Origin: Gammaproteobacteria bacterium
GTDB lineage: Bacteria; Pseudomonadota; Gammaproteobacteria; Poriferisulfidales; Poriferisulfidaceae
Reading direction: 5' to 3'
DNA: 64,000 nucleotides
NCBI GenBank assembly: GCA_028819565.1
Contig: JAPPLD010000020.1
Location: 97,319 to 161,318, forward strand
Part shown: one piece after another, positions 62,391-64,000 of the stretch
Layout of the letters: each line of letters begins with the position of its first letter
Numbering within the stretch: the first letter of the stretch is position 1
Translations under genes and position numbers: made by a program
Notes under the pieces: model-generated
Told to the model about the DNA's origin: nothing
The model's input: the letters and a program-made list of their open reading frames with translations, nothing else
Databases searched by the model: none

Positions 62391-64000
62391 ATGTTGCTTA
62401 GAAAAAATACTTTAGTTCCTGTTTGCTGCTTGGCTATCACCATTTGTGGCGGCACCTTGGCGTTGGCCGCCGAGGAAGATGTCGAAGAGATCTCGGTTGT
62501 CGGCTCGCGTGGGCACGAGCGCTCAGCTGCTGATCTGGCGGTTCCGGTGGATGTGCTGGATTCCAGCGAGTTGCTGAGGCAGGGCGACTCCAGGATGGAA
62601 TCAATGCTGTCTAGGATCGTACCGTCTCTCAATGTGAATCAGGAACAAATCAGCGACGAGGCGACGCTTGTGCGTCCGGCGAGCCTTCGGGGCTTGCCTC
62701 CAGATTCAACCTTGGTCCTAGTCAACGGCAAGCGCCGCCATCGTTCGTCCGTGATTACCTTTGTGGGATGGGGATTGAACGATGGTTCGCATGGCGCAGA
62801 TCTTTCTTCGATTCCCGCAATTGCCCTGGAACGGGTCGAAGTCCTGAGGGATGGCGCGGCTGCACAATATGGCTCCGACGCAGTGGCTGGAATTCTGAAT
62901 TTCGTTCTTAAAGATGCAGCCGAGGGCGGGAGCTTGGATGCTCGTTGGGGCCAGTATTACTACGGGGACGGTGAGAGTGTGACCGTATCGGGCAATATGG
63001 GTTTGCCACTGACGGACAACGGGTTCCTCAATCTCAGCGCTGAATTCAACGAAGTCGACCCGACTAGTCGCAGTGTGCAGAGAGCCGATGCACGAGCTCT
63101 GATTGCAGCAGGAAACACGGATGTGCGAACACCTAAAGCACAAATTTGGGGGGCACCCGACATCAAGGACAATTACAAACTTTTCGGAAATGCCGCTATC
63201 GGTTTAGGGGACTCACACGAAGTTTACGCGTTTGGCAATTACTCTGAGCGAACCACAGAAGGAGGGTTTTTCTTCCGCCACCCGCATAACCGGGACGGGG
63301 TTTTTGCCTATCCGGATGAATTGTTGGGTCTTGTGAATAAAAAGCGGGAGCAGGAAGGCAACAAACCGTTTCCATCTCAGAAAGTCTTGGTAGTCCATCA
63401 CGAAAACCCCTCGACGACAGGTCCGCAGGATGGCCTTAGGTATTCGGATCAGGAGATTGCGGATGCCGAGCAGAGCCTTATCAATGGCACATACATGGAT
63501 AACAACGCGAACTGCCCCGACATCAACATTGTCAACGGGGTTATCAATCAGGAAGATTTGGTAGCAGTGAATGCGGCAGAGAATTGCTTTGCCTTCAACG
63601 AGCCTTTTCCTGGCGGCTTCACGCCGCAGTTTGGTGGCGACATAGAAGACTCCAGTATCGCGTTCGGATTCCGCGGCGAATTGCCTTGGGGATTAACGTA
63701 CGATGCAAGTGCTGTTTTCGGGCGCCATGAAGTCGAGTTCTTTATGAAAAACACCATCAACCCGCAGTTGGCGTCAGAGGGAAAGTATATTCCGACCGAT
63801 TACAAGCCCGGCAGTTTCATTGAGACCGATCAGATATTCAACTTGGATTTCACCAAGCAATTCGACATCGAAGCTTTCCATTCCCCTCTGAACGTGGGAT
63901 TTGGTTTTGAATATCGCGAAGAGGAGTACGAGATTGAGCCCGGAGGGAAGAATTCCTGGTTCATCGACTATCTTTCGAAATCCGGCACTGAGCAAGATCC
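62391..64000 (+). CDS. Second TonB-dependent receptor, paralogue of the first (cut by window end)
   Basis: About 536 codons are visible from ATG 62391. The signal peptide runs to ALA-AEED, followed by EEISVVGSR, HERSAADLAVPVDVLD, LRGLPPDSTLVLVNGKRRHRSSVITF, PAIALERVEVLRDGAAAQYGSDAVAGILNFVLK and GGFTPQFGGDIEDSS. It is clearly homologous along its whole visible length to the receptor at 59286, differing most in a stretch around 63300-63560, where it is longer and contains a Lys/Glu-rich loop (LLGLVNKKREQEGNK). This is a tandem duplication with loop divergence. The barrel end lies beyond the window. Confidence 0.9.
   Translation, partial: MLLRKNTLVPVCCLAITICGGTLALAAEEDVEEISVVGSRGHERSAADLAVPVDVLDSSELLRQGDSRMESMLSRIVPSLNVNQEQISDEATLVRPASLRGLPPDSTLVLVNGKRRHRSSVITFVGWGLNDGSHGADLSSIPAIALERVEVLRDGAAAQYGSDAVAGILNFVLKDAAEGGSLDARWGQYYYGDGESVTVSGNMGLPLTDNGFLNLSAEFNEVDPTSRSVQRADARALIAAGNTDVRTPKAQIWGAPDIKDNYKLFGNAAIGLGDSHEVYAFGNYSERTTEGGFFFRHPHNRDGVFAYPDELLGLVNKKREQEGNKPFPSQKVLVVHHENPSTTGPQDGLRYSDQEIADAEQSLINGTYMDNNANCPDINIVNGVINQEDLVAVNAAENCFAFNEPFPGGFTPQFGGDIEDSSIAFGFRGELPWGLTYDASAVFGRHEVEFFMKNTINPQLASEGKYIPTDYKPGSFIETDQIFNLDFTKQFDIEAFHSPLNVGFGFEYREEEYEIEPGGKNSWFIDYLSKSGTEQD

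Overview
The window reads as a chromosomal stretch of a GC-rich gammaproteobacterium. The blocks mutL-miaA-hfq-hflX-hflK-hflC-hisZ-purA, queA-tgt-yajC-secD-secF, iscRSUA-hscBA-fdx-iscX and tRNA(Thr-Tyr-Gly-Thr)-tuf-tRNA(Trp)-secE-nusG-rplKAJL-rpoBC are typical of that class. A three-gene cluster at 55.2-57.8 kb (HisA/HisF-like protein, ATP-grasp ligase, hydantoinase/kinase-like protein of the H4MPT-linked family) is of the kind found with methanofuran/H4MPT-dependent C1 oxidation, so the host is probably a methylotroph. Species is not determinable from what I can see.

Layout. 0-3.4 kb: start of metG (minus), an unpartnered HigA-type regulator, mrp, dcd, a small membrane protein and a VapBC-type toxin-antitoxin pair. 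3.4-10.7 kb: eno-ftsB-ispD, a 1.34 kb transposable element carrying a TnpB-family gene, then ispF, a YoaA/DinG helicase, tsaB and a VOC-fold protein. 10.7-11.5 kb: a gene-free, promoter-led and strongly structured stretch. 11.5-22.7 kb: mutL through tgt. 22.6-28 kb: a DUF192 protein, yajC-secD-secF, a second antitoxin/PIN-toxin pair and suhB. 28.1-33.6 kb: a complete isc operon with an IscR box. 33.6-36.7 kb: small membrane protein, adk, cytochrome c, ubiK, rluC. 36.7-50.4 kb: five tRNAs, tuf, secE, nusG, the L11/L1/L10/L12 genes, rpoB and rpoC. 50.5-52.1 kb: moaA and moaB, convergent. 52.1-55.1 kb: an AT-richer island with a restriction-modification pair and a HEPN/MNT toxin-antitoxin pair. 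55.2-59.2 kb: C1 cofactor cluster and pabB. 59.3-64 kb: two tandem paralogous TonB-dependent receptors, the second cut by the window end.

The strongest unusual signal is the element at 5814-7154. It has 22-bp imperfect terminal inverted repeats and a 9-bp target duplication (CGTATTGGA). It landed in the first codons of ispF, where ispF must have overlapped ispD. Its left repeat now supplies the ispD stop codon and its right repeat supplies a new ispF start codon. It carries only a TnpB-like (RNA-guided nuclease family) gene and no recognisable transposase, yet its ends look like those of a DDE transposon rather than IS200/IS605. The second signal is the 10.7-11.2 kb region, with a sigma-70-like promoter, mutually exclusive hairpins, a long G-U-containing helix capped by a UNCG tetraloop, and a perfect 22-bp palindrome; it may encode a large structured RNA. 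The third is an RpoB enlarged to about 1505 residues by an insertion that seems to repeat part of its own beta-lobe.

Everything here comes from reading the sequence. Family names rest on remembered motifs, and no search or folding program was run.
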